This document shows, piece after piece, positions 51,256-61,400 of a DNA stretch of 64,000 bases. A model generated the notes under the pieces. The model worked only from the letters and a program-made list of their open reading frames with translations. It did no database searches and was not told where the DNA came from. Origin of the DNA: Nocardia sp. alder85J. Its GTDB lineage: Bacteria > Actinomycetota > Actinomycetes > Mycobacteriales > Mycobacteriaceae. The number at the start of each line of letters is the position of its first letter. Positions within the stretch are counted from its first letter, which is position 1. Location of the stretch: assembly GCF_020176955.2 (NCBI RefSeq), contig NZ_JAIUCZ020000002.1, forward strand, positions 620,001-684,000, read 5' to 3'. The position numbers and the translations under genes are program-made.

Positions 51256-52900
51256 ACTGCACGGCGTGGCCGCCGCCCCCGGCCTCGTGGTCGCCCCGGT
51301 GAAATGGCTGGCCGCCGCGCCGGTGACCAGCGCCGGCGACCCGCGCGGCGACGACCTGGACGCCGAGATCGCCCGGGCCGACGCCGCACTGGAGACGGTC
51401 TCCGGCCGCTACGCCACGATGGCCGAACGGGCCGAGGGCGCCGCCGCCGACATCCTCACCATGACCGCGGCCCTGGCCGCCGATCCGGCGCTCCGCGAGG
51501 AGGTGCACGCCGGCATCCGCGCCGGCGAACCGACCGCGCACGCGGTGACCGGGGCCGTCGCGCACTTCGCCGGGCAGCTGGCGGCCCTGGGCGGCCTGAT
51601 GGCCGAGCGGGTGACCGATCTGCACGACGTCGGGCAGCGGGTGGTGGCCGAGATCCTCGGCGTCGACCCGCCCGGAATCCCGGACGGCACGGTGCCTTTC
51701 GTGCTGGCCGCCGCCGACCTGGCACCCGCCGACACCGCCACCCTCAATCCGCAGCGGGTGGTCGGGCTGCTGACCGTCGCCGGTGGACCCACCTCGCACA
51801 CCGCGATCCTGGCCAAGGCCCTGGGCATTCCGGCGGTGGTGGCCTGCCCGCGCGCGGTCGAGGTGGCCGAGGACACCGAGGTACTGCTCGACGGCACCAC
51901 CGGCCTGGTCGAGGTGGCCCCCGATCCGGCCCGGCGCGCAACGGTTTCCGCGCTGCGCGACCGGCGGGCCCGCGCGGCCACCGGTCCCGGCCGCACCGCC
52001 GACGGGTATTCGATACCGCTGCTGGCGAATGTCGGCAACGCCACCGACGCCCGGCTGGCCGTCGAATTCGGGGCCGAGGGCGTCGGCCTGCTGCGCACCG
52101 AATTCCTGTTCCTGGACCGGCAATCCGCGCCGACGATCGCCGAGCAGACCGCGCACTACCGGGAGATCCTGGAGGTCCTCGGCGAGCGCCCGGTCACCGT
52201 GCGCACCCTCGACGCCGGCTCCGACAAACCGCTGCCGTTCCTGCATCTGCCCGCGGAACCCAATCCGGCGCTGGGCATCCGGGGCATCCGGCTGCGCGAG
52301 GTCGACGAGGGCACCCTCTACGAACAACTGGCCGCCATCGCCTCCGCCCGCGCCGCCACCGGCACCCCGGTGAAGGTGATGGCGCCGATGGTGGCCACCG
52401 TGGAGGAGGCGCGCCGCTTCGCCGCCGCCGCCCGCGGCGCGGGACTGTCCGAGTGCGGCATCATGATCGAGGTCCCCGCCGCCGCCGCCCGCGCCGAATA
52501 CCTCGGCGCCGAAGTGGATTTCTTCTCCGTCGGCACCAACGACCTGTCGCAGTACCTGTTCGGCGCCGACCGCATGTCCTCGGCGCTGGCGGCCCTGCAC
52601 GACCCGTGGCAGCCGGCCCTGGCCGCCACCATCGCCGCCGTGGTGGCGGGCGCCCGCGCCGACGCCGTCCCGGTCGGCGTCTGCGGCGAGGCCGCCTCCC
52701 ATCCCGAATTCGCCTGCGTCCTGGCCGGTCTCGGCGTCACCACGCTGTCGATGGCGCCGCGCTCGCTGCCGGCGGTCCGGGCGGCTCTGGCCGCGGTCAC
52801 CCTCGACGCCTGCCGCGCCGCCGCCGTCGCCGTCCTCACCGAGCCCACCGCCGCCGACGCCGCCCGCGCGGCCCGCGCGGAGCTGGGGCCGGTGCAGTGA
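51245..52900 (+). CDS. ptsI: PTS enzyme I (phosphoenolpyruvate-protein phosphotransferase)
   Basis: A 551-aa EI that takes phosphate from PEP and gives it to HPr. The active His185 is in GGPTSHTAILAKALGIPAVV; the PEP barrel has GVGLLRTEFLFL, GIMIEVPAA, FFSVGTNDLSQYLFGADR and the catalytic Cys in VGVCGEAASHPEF. The best start is TTG inside the HPr end. Length is slightly short of the usual 570 but complete. Being next to nag genes, it probably is the organism's GlcNAc-dedicated or only EI. Confidence 0.94.
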   Translation: MTTELHGVAAAPGLVVAPVKWLAAAPVTSAGDPRGDDLDAEIARADAALETVSGRYATMAERAEGAAADILTMTAALAADPALREEVHAGIRAGEPTAHAVTGAVAHFAGQLAALGGLMAERVTDLHDVGQRVVAEILGVDPPGIPDGTVPFVLAAADLAPADTATLNPQRVVGLLTVAGGPTSHTAILAKALGIPAVVACPRAVEVAEDTEVLLDGTTGLVEVAPDPARRATVSALRDRRARAATGPGRTADGYSIPLLANVGNATDARLAVEFGAEGVGLLRTEFLFLDRQSAPTIAEQTAHYREILEVLGERPVTVRTLDAGSDKPLPFLHLPAEPNPALGIRGIRLREVDEGTLYEQLAAIASARAATGTPVKVMAPMVATVEEARRFAAAARGAGLSECGIMIEVPAAAARAEYLGAEVDFFSVGTNDLSQYLFGADRMSSALAALHDPWQPALAATIAAVVAGARADAVPVGVCGEAASHPEFACVLAGLGVTTLSMAPRSLPAVRAALAAVTLDACRAAAVAVLTEPTAADAARAARAELGPVQ

Positions 52901-53158
52901 GCACGGCCGAGACGGTTGGTCCACCGGTCCGGCGGGGTGCGTCGTTCGTGCCGTCACGGCAGTGCCGGTGTCCGGGGTGAGGCCGGGTGGCCGCGGTTCC
53001 GGTCGGCGGCTGCCGGATGCCGCAGGGGCGCGGCGATCGCGGCGGGGCAGGCGGATTCGCCGGCGCTGGTATCTGCGGTGTGCGCAGGTGTCCGGGTGGT
53101 GGCGGTTGCGCCGCAACGGGTTTCGGGATGCGTCCGGTGGGGGTGGGAGGTGAGGACG

Positions 53159-54310
53159 GTGTTGCGGGGGCGGGTGGTCGGGGAGGAGGCGGTGATCGCC
53201 GACGGGGTGGTGGCGTTCGACGGGCCGGTGCTCGAATTCGTCGGGCCGGCGGCGGAATTCGAGGGGGAGGCGCCTGCCGCGGTGGAGCGGCCGGGGCTGG
53301 TGTTGCCGGGGCTGGTGGATGTGCACTGTCACGGGGGTGGGGGGTACGGGTTTCCGGATGCGGATGCCGCGGGGGTGCTGGCGGCGGCCGCGTTTCATCG
53401 GGGGCGGGGGACCACGACGCTGGTGGGGTCGCTGGTGTCGGCGACCGAGGCCGAACTCGCCGAGCGGATCGGGGTGCTGGCGGGGGCCGTGGACGGCGGG
53501 ATGCTGGCGGGGATCCATCTGGAGGGGCCGTTCATCAGTGTGCAGCGGCCGGGGGCCCACGCGCTGGATCGGATCGTGCCCGGGGATCCGGCGATGCTGC
53601 GGCGATTGCTGGAGCGGGCGGGCGGACGGGTGGCGGCGGTGACGATCGCGCCGGAGACCGACAATTTCGACGAGCTCGCGACCCTGATCGCCGAGGCGGG
53701 TACGGTGTTGTCGCTGGGGCACACCGTCGCCGACTACGCGCGGTCCTCACATGCGCTGTGGCGGGGCGGGCGGATCTCGGTGACCCACCTGTGCAACGGG
53801 ATGCCGCCGCTGGAACATCGGCATCCGAACTTCCTGACCGCGGCGCTGTCGGCGGCCGCGCACGGGGTGGCGGTGGCCGAGGTGATCGGCGACGGTGTGC
53901 ATCTGGCCTACGGGACGGTGCGGATGTTGTTCGACACCCTCGGCGCCCGGCACATCGCGCTGGTCACCGACGCCATGGCCGCGGCGGGGCAGCCGGACGG
54001 GCGGTATCGGCTCGGTAGCCTCGATGTGGTGGTGACCGACGGGGTTTCGCGGTTGTACGACCCGGACGGCCCGGGCGCCATCGCCGGTGGCACCGCGACC
54101 GCCTCGGAGGTGTTGCGGCGCACCGTGTGCTGTGCGGCGGTGGAACTGGGCGCGGCGGTGACGGCGGCGGCGGGCACCGGCGCGCGGCTGCTGGGCCGCG
54201 CCGGGCGGATCGGCGCGCTGCGCGCGGGCGCCGTCGCCGATGTGCTGGTGACCGACACCGGGCTGCGGCCGGTGCGGGTGTACAAGGAAGGGGCACTGTG
54301 GAACTCGTGA
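53159..54310 (+). CDS. nagA: N-acetylglucosamine-6-phosphate deacetylase
   Basis: A 383-aa NagA that removes acetate from GlcNAc-6-phosphate. Metal and active-site motifs: VDVHCHGGGGYGFPD, GIHLEGPFIS (Glu), LSLGHTVAD, VTHLCNGMPPLEHR and LVTDAMAAAG (catalytic Asp). The GTG at 53159 is chosen because GGGAGG lies 8 nt upstream; a GTG three codons earlier overlaps that site. A 258-bp gap separates it from EI and may hold its own promoter. It overlaps nagB by 13 bp. Confidence 0.93.
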   Translation: MLRGRVVGEEAVIADGVVAFDGPVLEFVGPAAEFEGEAPAAVERPGLVLPGLVDVHCHGGGGYGFPDADAAGVLAAAAFHRGRGTTTLVGSLVSATEAELAERIGVLAGAVDGGMLAGIHLEGPFISVQRPGAHALDRIVPGDPAMLRRLLERAGGRVAAVTIAPETDNFDELATLIAEAGTVLSLGHTVADYARSSHALWRGGRISVTHLCNGMPPLEHRHPNFLTAALSAAAHGVAVAEVIGDGVHLAYGTVRMLFDTLGARHIALVTDAMAAAGQPDGRYRLGSLDVVVTDGVSRLYDPDGPGAIAGGTATASEVLRRTVCCAAVELGAAVTAAAGTGARLLGRAGRIGALRAGAVADVLVTDTGLRPVRVYKEGALWNS

Positions 54311-55080
54311 TCGCCGCCGACGCCGGGGCCGCGGGCAGGCTCGCGGGAGGCATCATGGCCGACCACCTCCGCCGCGGGGCGCAGGCGATCGGCCTGGCCA
54401 CCGGCTCGTCGCCGCTGGGCGCCTATCGCGAACTGGTCCGGCAGCACCGGGACGAGGGCCTGAGTTTCGCACGCGTGCAGGCGTTTCTGCTGGACGAGTA
54501 CATCGGGCTGCCGGCCGGTCATCCGCAGTCGTATGCGCGGTTCATCCGCGACGAGTTCACCTCGCACGTCGACATCGCCGATACCGCGGTGCACAGCCCG
54601 GACGGCAACGCCGCCGACATCCCCACCGCCGCCGCCGAATACGAGCAGATGATCGTCACCCGCGGCCCGATCGCGGTGCAGATCCTCGGCATCGGCGGCA
54701 ACGGGCACCTCGGCTTCAACGAGCCGGGCTCCTCGCTGCGGTCCCGTACCCGGGTGAAGACGCTGACGCCGAAGACCCGGGCCGACAATGCCCGCTTCTT
54801 CGACGGTGATCTGGGCCGGGTGCCGACCCACGTCCTCACCCAGGGCCTGGGCACCATCGGCGACGCCGGACATCTGCTGCTGATCGCCACCGGCCCGGCC
54901 AAGGCGGAGGCGGTGGCGGCCGCGGTGGAGGGGCCGGTCTCGGCGTTCTGCCCGGCCTCGATCCTGCAACTGCATCCGCACGTCACGGTGATCGTGGACC
55001 CGGCGGCGGCCGCCTATCTGAAGGCGATCGACTACTACCGCTTCGCGATCGCCAACAAGCCTGCCTGGCAAGGTTTCTGA
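54298..55080 (+). CDS. nagB: Glucosamine-6-phosphate deaminase
   Basis: A 260-aa NagB that converts glucosamine-6-phosphate into fructose-6-phosphate and ammonia. GLATGSSPLGAYRELVRQ binds the phosphate, FLLDEYIGLPAGHPQSYARF carries the catalytic Asp, and ILGIGGNGHLGFNEPGSSL the His/Glu pair. The start is GTG inside the end of nagA, giving tight coupling. It completes the pathway from imported GlcNAc to glycolysis. Confidence 0.95.
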   Translation: MELVIAADAGAAGRLAGGIMADHLRRGAQAIGLATGSSPLGAYRELVRQHRDEGLSFARVQAFLLDEYIGLPAGHPQSYARFIRDEFTSHVDIADTAVHSPDGNAADIPTAAAEYEQMIVTRGPIAVQILGIGGNGHLGFNEPGSSLRSRTRVKTLTPKTRADNARFFDGDLGRVPTHVLTQGLGTIGDAGHLLLIATGPAKAEAVAAAVEGPVSAFCPASILQLHPHVTVIVDPAAAAYLKAIDYYRFAIANKPAWQGF

Positions 55081-55140
55081 ACCGGGATCAGCACGGCTCG
55101 CCGGTAGCCGCCGGTCGAAAGTGGGACAAAAAAGTAAAGT

Positions 55141-55161
55141 TACTTGTTTAAATACTTGTCC
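55141..55161 (+). promoter_or_regulatory. Putative HxlR operator, membrane-gene promoter
   Basis: Two direct copies of TACTTGT (55141-55147 and 55153-55159) around TTAAA in an AT-rich patch; the right one is part of ACTTGTCC, the complement of GGACAAGT found upstream of the HxlR gene. Likely recognised by that regulator. Confidence 0.45.
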
Positions 55162-55247
55162 ATGCGTTACGGTTTCGTGTGTACGGGCAGCCGGTCCCCC
55201 GGGGCCGGGCCCGATCCGCCGTCCGGCATCTCGAAACGGAGCGCGTC

Positions 55248-55991
55248 ATGTTCACCGCCCTGTCCCTTCTCTGGTTTCTCCTGGTCCTCGGCGTCGCCGC
55301 GGTGGCGCTCGCGACCGCGAACGCCCTGTACGCGGCGGTGTTCGGCGCGGGTGCGGGCCGCCGCGCCGCGCTGTGGACCGCCGGCGGCTTCGGCCTGGTC
55401 TGGGTGGTGTGGGCCGCCGTGACCACGGCGCTGGCGGCCGCGCACGTCTACCGGTTCCAGGCCGATGCGGTGAAACCTTGGCTCGCGGTGGGATTCGCGG
55501 TGCCGCTGGTGGCGCTGCTGGCGCTGTCGCGGGTGCCGGTGGTGGCCCGCGCGCTGGCGCATCCCGCGGCCCGGGTGCAGCTGATCCGCCCGCATCAGGT
55601 CCGGATCATGGGCGTCGCCTTCCTGCTCGCGCTGGCCATGGGCGATCTGCCGCCGGCGTTCGCCTGGCCCGCCGCGCTCGGCGATATCACGATCGGCTTG
55701 TCCGCGACGCGGGTGATCCGCCGGTTGCGGGCCGGTGACGGTGATCGGAGTGCGTTGTGGCTCAACATCTTCGGCATCGCCGACTTCGTCTACGCGTTCG
55801 CGGTCGCCATCCTGGCGGCGCCGGGGCCCACCCGGGCGCTGCATCTGACGCCGTCCACGGAACATGTCTCGCTGCTGCCGCTGGTGCTCGTGCCGACCGC
55901 CGCGGTGCCGGTGCTGTTCACGCTGCACGTGCTGTCGTTGGCGAATTCGCGTGCCGCGCAGCCGGTTACGGCGGTTCCGGTCGCCGCCTGA
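55248..55991 (+). CDS. Polytopic membrane protein
   Basis: A 247-aa integral membrane protein with about seven hydrophobic segments, starting MFTALSLLWFLLVLGVAAVA. No catalytic motif or named family was recognised. Conserved-looking loops are RPHQVRIMGVAFLLALAMGD and LNIFGIADFVYAFAVA. The ATG was chosen because it begins right before the first helix. A box similar to the one before the HxlR regulator precedes it, so both may be one regulon. Confidence 0.7.
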   Translation: MFTALSLLWFLLVLGVAAVALATANALYAAVFGAGAGRRAALWTAGGFGLVWVVWAAVTTALAAAHVYRFQADAVKPWLAVGFAVPLVALLALSRVPVVARALAHPAARVQLIRPHQVRIMGVAFLLALAMGDLPPAFAWPAALGDITIGLSATRVIRRLRAGDGDRSALWLNIFGIADFVYAFAVAILAAPGPTRALHLTPSTEHVSLLPLVLVPTAAVPVLFTLHVLSLANSRAAQPVTAVPVAA

Positions 55992-56138
55992 GGTCGTTCC
56001 GGTGCAGCCTCGCCCGGCGGCACGGTGACAGTCGACTGTCCCGCGCGGCCGGGCGGCACGTGGTACTACCGGATGGCTGGGTGGCCAGCGCAGGGTGGCG
56101 CCGGCAGTGTGGGTGAGGTTCCGGCCCGGGAGCCTCGG

Positions 56139-56789
56139 CTATCCGGCGGACAGCACGAAGATGTCGCGGAACCGGTCCACCATCGCGGGGTCCCCGCTGA
56201 ACGCTATGCGCGGCAGCAGTTCCCGCCGCAGGTCGGCATCACCGGAACGGAAGCGGACCAGGTCCGCCGGGTCGGCGGTGATCCGCAGGACCGGTTCACC
56301 GCGGCGCGGGCCCAGAGTCGCGTCCCGGACCGAGAACTCGAAATCACGGCCGCCGATGGTCACCCGGTAGGTGGCGTCGACGCCCCCGGCACGCGACGGA
56401 TCGAAGGCGAGCAGCACCCCGGCGAGGAATCCGTTGAGCGGCGTGGCCTCCTCGCCGTCGTCCGGCGGGGCCACCATGGGCAGCCCGAACCAGGCCAGCG
56501 ACTGCAACACGGGAAAGACCCGCCGCCAGCCGGTCTCGCTCATCGAGTAGACCGTGCGGGCCACCGGCGGCGGCAGTTCGGTGCGCTCGATCAGGCCGGA
56601 CTGCTCGAGCTCCCGCAGCCGGTCGGCGAGCAGGTTGCTGGCGATGCCCGGCAACTCGGCGCGCAGGTCGCTGTAACGCCGTGCGCCGCCGAGCAATTCG
56701 CGGAAGATCAGCAGCGTCCACCGCTCGCCGAGGGTGTCGAGACCTTTCGCGACCGGGCAGTTCTGATCGTAGCTGCGCCGCTTCTGCAC
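56139..56789 (-). CDS. HxlR-family regulator with SCP2-like C-terminal domain
   Basis: A 216-aa regulator. The HxlR winged helix is CPVAKGLDTLGERWTLLIFR, SDLRAELPGIASNLLADRLR and ELEQSGLIERTELPPP. A C-terminal part of about 90 residues (YRVTIGGRDFEFSVRDATLG, ITADPADLVRFRSGDADLRR) looks like an SCP2 sterol-carrier fold, which could bind a hydrophobic effector. The combination occurs in actinobacteria. GGACAAGT upstream suggests autoregulation. It follows an aldehyde dehydrogenase gene. Confidence 0.88.
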   Translation of the reverse strand: MQKRRSYDQNCPVAKGLDTLGERWTLLIFRELLGGARRYSDLRAELPGIASNLLADRLRELEQSGLIERTELPPPVARTVYSMSETGWRRVFPVLQSLAWFGLPMVAPPDDGEEATPLNGFLAGVLLAFDPSRAGGVDATYRVTIGGRDFEFSVRDATLGPRRGEPVLRITADPADLVRFRSGDADLRRELLPRIAFSGDPAMVDRFRDIFVLSAG

Positions 56790-56808
56790 GAAAACAACTC
56801 TACCAACC

Positions 56809-56822
56809 GGACAAGTTTCTTG
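56809..56822 (-). promoter_or_regulatory. Putative HxlR autoregulatory box
   Basis: GGACAAGTTTCTTG contains the palindrome CAAG-TTT-CTTG in the 34-bp gap between the aldehyde dehydrogenase stop and the hxlR start. GGACAAGT is shared with the membrane-gene promoter. Confidence 0.4.
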
Positions 56823-56823
56823 T

Positions 56824-58359
56824 TCACGAGAGCAGCCGGCGCAGCACCTTGTTACCGAAGCCGTGCTTGACCACCATCTCCAGGCTGCGAATCGTCTTCT
56901 CCGAGTACGGATACCAGATGCTCTCCTGCTTCGGCTGCCACCGGTCGATCAGGATCGGCAGCGCGTGGGTGAAGCCGCGCAGCGCGTCCAGGCCGTTGAC
57001 GTGACCGAGACCGCTGTTCTTGCGCCCGCCGAACGGCGCCTCGGGCACGCCGTAGATGACGGCCGCGTCGTTGTGCACCACCGAGCCGGTGGTGAGCCGG
57101 GCGGCGATGCGCCGGGCCTTGACCGCGTCCTTGGTGAACACCGAACCGCTGAGACCGTACTGCGAGTCGTTGGCCATCCGGATCGCCTCCTCCTCGTCGC
57201 GCACCCGCATGATCGCCGCGATCGGGCCGAAGGTCTCCTCGGTCATCAACTCCATCTCGTGGGTCGCGTCGACGACCACGGTGGGCTGGAAGAACAGGCC
57301 GTTGCCGGCCGCGGGCGCGCCGCCGACCACGATGTCGGCGCCCTTGGCCTTGGCGTCGTCGACGTGCCGGGACACGATATCCAGCTGCCGGTCGTAGAAC
57401 AGCGGGCCCATATCGGTGTCGCCGGGACCGTAGGTGACCTCGGCGGCCCGCTTCGACACCAGCCGGATGAACTCGTCGGCGACGCTGTCCACCACGTAGA
57501 TCCGCTCGACGCTCATGCACACCTGCCCGGTGTTGAACATCGACAGGTACACCGCGCCCGCGGCGGCGCGCTCCAGATCGGCGTCGGCGCAGACGATCAT
57601 CGCGTCCTTGCCGCCGAGTTCCAGCGTGCAGGGCAGCAGCCGTTCGGCGCAGGCCGCGGCGATCTTGCGGCCGGTGGCCACGCTGCCGGTGAAGCACACC
57701 TTGTCGACCTCGGCGGCGACCAGGGCCGCGCCGGTCTCGCCGTCACCGTGCACCACCTGCACGACGTCGGGGGGCACGCCTGCCTCGTGCAGGATCTTCA
57801 CCACCCACTCGCCCGAGCGCGGGGTGACCTCCGAGGGCTTGAGCACGGCGGTGTTGCCGGCCAGCAGCGCTTGTACAACAGGGTTGAGCGACAGCACGAA
57901 CGGCCCGTTCCACGGGGTGATCACGCCGACCACGCCCAGCGGCTGATAGTGGATGTACAGCTTCTTCATCGGCTTCAGGTAGCCGTGCAGTGGCTGCCGA
58001 TGCGGCTTCAGGTCGCGCGGGGCGCGGTGGGTCCAGAAGGCGAGGAAATCGCACGACGGCACGATCTCCACCGCCATCGCCTCGGTCTGCGGCTTGCCGG
58101 TCTCCGCGCGGACGGTCGCGATGATCTCGTCGCGCCGGGCCACCAGCACATCGATCGCCGACCGCAGGATGGCGGCCCGCTCGGCCACCGGCCGTGCCGC
58201 CCAAGTGGGTTGGGCCGCCCGCGCCCGCGCCACCGCTGCCGCCACATCCTCGGCGGTGCTCACCTCCACCTCGTCGATACGGTGGCGGTCCACCGGACTG
58301 TCCAGGACGAGCCGCCGCCGGTCACCGGCGGCCGCGGGGGCGGATTGAACGATGGCCAT
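56824..58359 (-). CDS. Aldehyde dehydrogenase (succinate-semialdehyde/coniferyl type)
   Basis: A 511-aa NAD(P)-dependent ALDH with an N-terminal linker. Oxyanion Asn in TPWNGPFVLSLN, general-base Glu in CTLELGGKDAMIV, nucleophilic Cys in FNTGQVCMSVERI, TEETFGPIAAIM and FGGRKNSGLG. The closing NKVLRRLLS is typical of the YneI-like/medium-chain group seen in mycobacteria. It is in the same direction as the HxlR gene, probably in one transcript. The substrate is unknown. Confidence 0.93.
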   Translation of the reverse strand: MAIVQSAPAAAGDRRRLVLDSPVDRHRIDEVEVSTAEDVAAAVARARAAQPTWAARPVAERAAILRSAIDVLVARRDEIIATVRAETGKPQTEAMAVEIVPSCDFLAFWTHRAPRDLKPHRQPLHGYLKPMKKLYIHYQPLGVVGVITPWNGPFVLSLNPVVQALLAGNTAVLKPSEVTPRSGEWVVKILHEAGVPPDVVQVVHGDGETGAALVAAEVDKVCFTGSVATGRKIAAACAERLLPCTLELGGKDAMIVCADADLERAAAGAVYLSMFNTGQVCMSVERIYVVDSVADEFIRLVSKRAAEVTYGPGDTDMGPLFYDRQLDIVSRHVDDAKAKGADIVVGGAPAAGNGLFFQPTVVVDATHEMELMTEETFGPIAAIMRVRDEEEAIRMANDSQYGLSGSVFTKDAVKARRIAARLTTGSVVHNDAAVIYGVPEAPFGGRKNSGLGHVNGLDALRGFTHALPILIDRWQPKQESIWYPYSEKTIRSLEMVVKHGFGNKVLRRLLS

Positions 58360-58464
58360 GATCTGCTCCTCACCCAGTGCCGTGACTGCAACTGGTTCTC
58401 TTTGTAAGGTAGCCGATCCGGCTGGGCGGATCTGTACATCGGGCGCAGAAAAATGACACCTGTT

Positions 58465-61400
58465 TCACATCGGTGTTCCGAGGTTGTGGTGAACGCGGCG
58501 GTGGATATCGTCGACCTCCGCCTCGCGCAGTACCGAGGAGGTGATCGCGACGAACTGCCCGCACCCGATCGTGGCATGCAATTCGACCAGCGCCCCGAGA
58601 TTGTGCGCCGCGTGGGGAAGGTTCATGCTCAGGCAGTTTCGAAACGCCACGGCGTACCGGCTGACGGCCGACTGAAGTTGTCCTCGCGCGCGGGCGACAT
58701 CTGCCAGAGCACTGCGGGTGGACGCGGCCGCGGCCCGGTCACCGACTCCCTCGTGCAGTGCAAGTGCAAGCGTGAGGCGGCGTTCGGCCTCGGGATGGTC
58801 ACCTCGATCCCGCGCCAGAATGCCGAGATTGTGGTGGCCGAGGGCCATGCTGTGGCGGTCCCCGCCTTCTTCGGCGATCGCGAGAGCGCGGGTGGTGAAG
58901 TCCACGGTCTCGGCATCGCGGCCGCGCTGCTGCGCGAGCACGCCGAGTTGATGGAGCGCCACGTCCGTACTGCGACGATCGCCGATTTCCTCCGCGATGG
59001 CGAGAGCCCGGGTATAGCGGCGTTCGGCCTCGTCGTAGTCCCGGCCGATCGTCGCGAGCGTGCCGAGTTGACCGTGCGCATTGGCCATACCGGCATGGTC
59101 GCCGAGCCCCTCGAAAATGCTGAGCGCCTGGGAATAGCGGTGGCGCGCCTCTCGATAATCGCGGCGATCCTCCGCGAGGAGGCCGAGCCGATGGAAGACA
59201 CTGGCCCGGATCGAGTGCAGGCCGCGTTCGTCCGCGATCGCCAGGGCTCGGATGTAGCGGCGTACCGCTTCGTCGACATCACCCCGCTCCTGAGCGAGTT
59301 CGCCCAGATGACGGTGACAGATGGCCTGGGTGGCCCGATTTCCGAATTTTTCCTCGACGGCGAGGGCCCGGGTGTAGAAGTGTTCGGCGTCGTCGTAGTC
59401 CATCCGGGCTTGTGCGAGCGTACCGAGTTGGTAGTAGAAGTTCCCGCGGCGCCGTGCGTCGGGGGCCAGTCGTTCCAGCGCGTCGCGGGCCAGGCGGGCC
59501 GCCCGGTCCTGCGCACCGATGGTGCTCAGACGACCGCAGGCCACCTCGGTGATGTGCATGGCCGTGTCCAGATCGTCCGCGTGCAGGTAATGATGGCGCG
59601 CTTCGAGCTGGTCGTGGAGCAGGGCGTCGCGGTCCTGCCGCCACATTCGCGCCCGCCATCGCCAGTATTCGCCGGCTCGGTGGTGGGCGCGGCGCAGCTC
59701 GGCGTCGGTGCTGTGATCGGCCAATTCGGCTGCGGTCCCGCGGTGTACGAGCATGTGCCCGGTCTCGGGGTCCACCGAGATGAGACTGCTCGCGGTGCAC
59801 TCGGCGATCAGCGCACCGAGGACCTGCCCGGTGGCGTACGGAGGTGTCACATGCTCCTGGTAGGTGGCGACGGCAGGTGCCAATTCGACCTGCACGGCCG
59901 CGGGCAGGGTCGCCATGTCCAGCACGCCGTCGGGCAGTCTGATGTTGTGGCCGGTGAGGATCGCGGTGATCCGGTCGGCGGCCGCTCGGCATTCGGCACT
60001 TTGCGCGGACTCGTCGAGGTCACCGATCTGGCAGAGCGCGGCGGCGTTGTCGACGGGTTCGCGGTAGACGGACATGCCCAACAGCAGGTGCCGGGCCGCG
60101 GGACTGAGCCCGATGAGCAGATCGGCCAGCAGTATCTCGTTGGAGATGAGGGTTATGGTGGCCGCGATGTGGGTGTCGAGGTCGGCGGTGGCGTCCAGCG
60201 CGGCGTGGGTTTCCGGATGTGCCGCCAAGGTGGCGGCAAGCCGTGCGGTGGTGTCTGCGTAGCGCGCTCGGCCCTGGGCGAGCAGGGCATCGAGATATTC
60301 CAGGCTGCGGGGATGTCCGCCGAGCAGTCGCCACACCTGATCGAACTGGCCGGTTGCGAGCCGGTCGAGGGTCGGTAGCGACCAGATCACCTTGTAGGTT
60401 TCGGCGAGTGTGAGCGGGCCGAGCTGCCGCCACAGCAGTGCGGCCTCGGCACAATCGGGCAGGGTGAACCGATATCGGGTGGTGATCAGCAATCGGCCCG
60501 GCCCCGGCGTGCCGATCCACGCCGCGAGGACATGGGCCATGGTGTCGTCGGCCACGCGGTGATCGGTGTCGAGGTTCTCCTCGAAGTCGTCGAGCAGCAC
60601 CACGACGGGAGCAAGGGGAAAAACCTGCTCACGCAGGATCTTCAGTCGTGTGTTCCACGGCAACCGCACGTCGAGCACTCGCGAGGTGGCTGCCGCGATC
60701 GCCGTTCGGTGCCGATCCGGCCCGGCGGTGCGGGTGTGCCGGCCGACGGCGGTGGCGATCCGGCGGAAGAAGCTGTCCACGTCGAAGTGTCCGGGGACGA
60801 TCGTGACCGGCACCAAGGTGCGCTGGCGGGCGACGAGTTCGGTGGCGAGCGCGGTCTTGCCGATTCCGCCGATGCCGTGCAACACGATTCCGGGATATCG
60901 ATCGCTGGCGAGCTGAGCGGGCAGCAGGCGTTGTTCGCGGCGGCGTCCGAAGAATTCGCCCCTCGCGCGTGCCGCCGGGCCGGGTGGACCCGGCGGCGGT
61001 GGTGTCGGGGGGTGGCCCTCGCCGGAGTACAGCCGGCATTCCGCCGTGGCCGCGAGGATTGTCACCACGCTCCATTCGTCCAGTGCGGCGAGTTGTCTCT
61101 CGTCGGGGACGGTGGAGGTGGCCAGCCGATCGTGCGCGGCCCGGCGGGCCCCGGACACGGCAGCGACGACGTCGGGCGCGCCAGACTGGGCCAGTTGCCG
61201 ATAGGCGTCGGCGAATACGGCGGTGGCGTAGCGATCGGATACCGATGCCTCGGTGCCGATCACCACGTTCGCGCCGCGGGCGACCAGACCGGCGGCCACG
61301 GATTCGATATCGGTGCCGGCGACCGAGGTGTAGCACGCGGACAGGGCGATCACCGGGGGCATCAGCCCGGCGGGGATGGCCTCCGCGGCGAATTCGGCGG

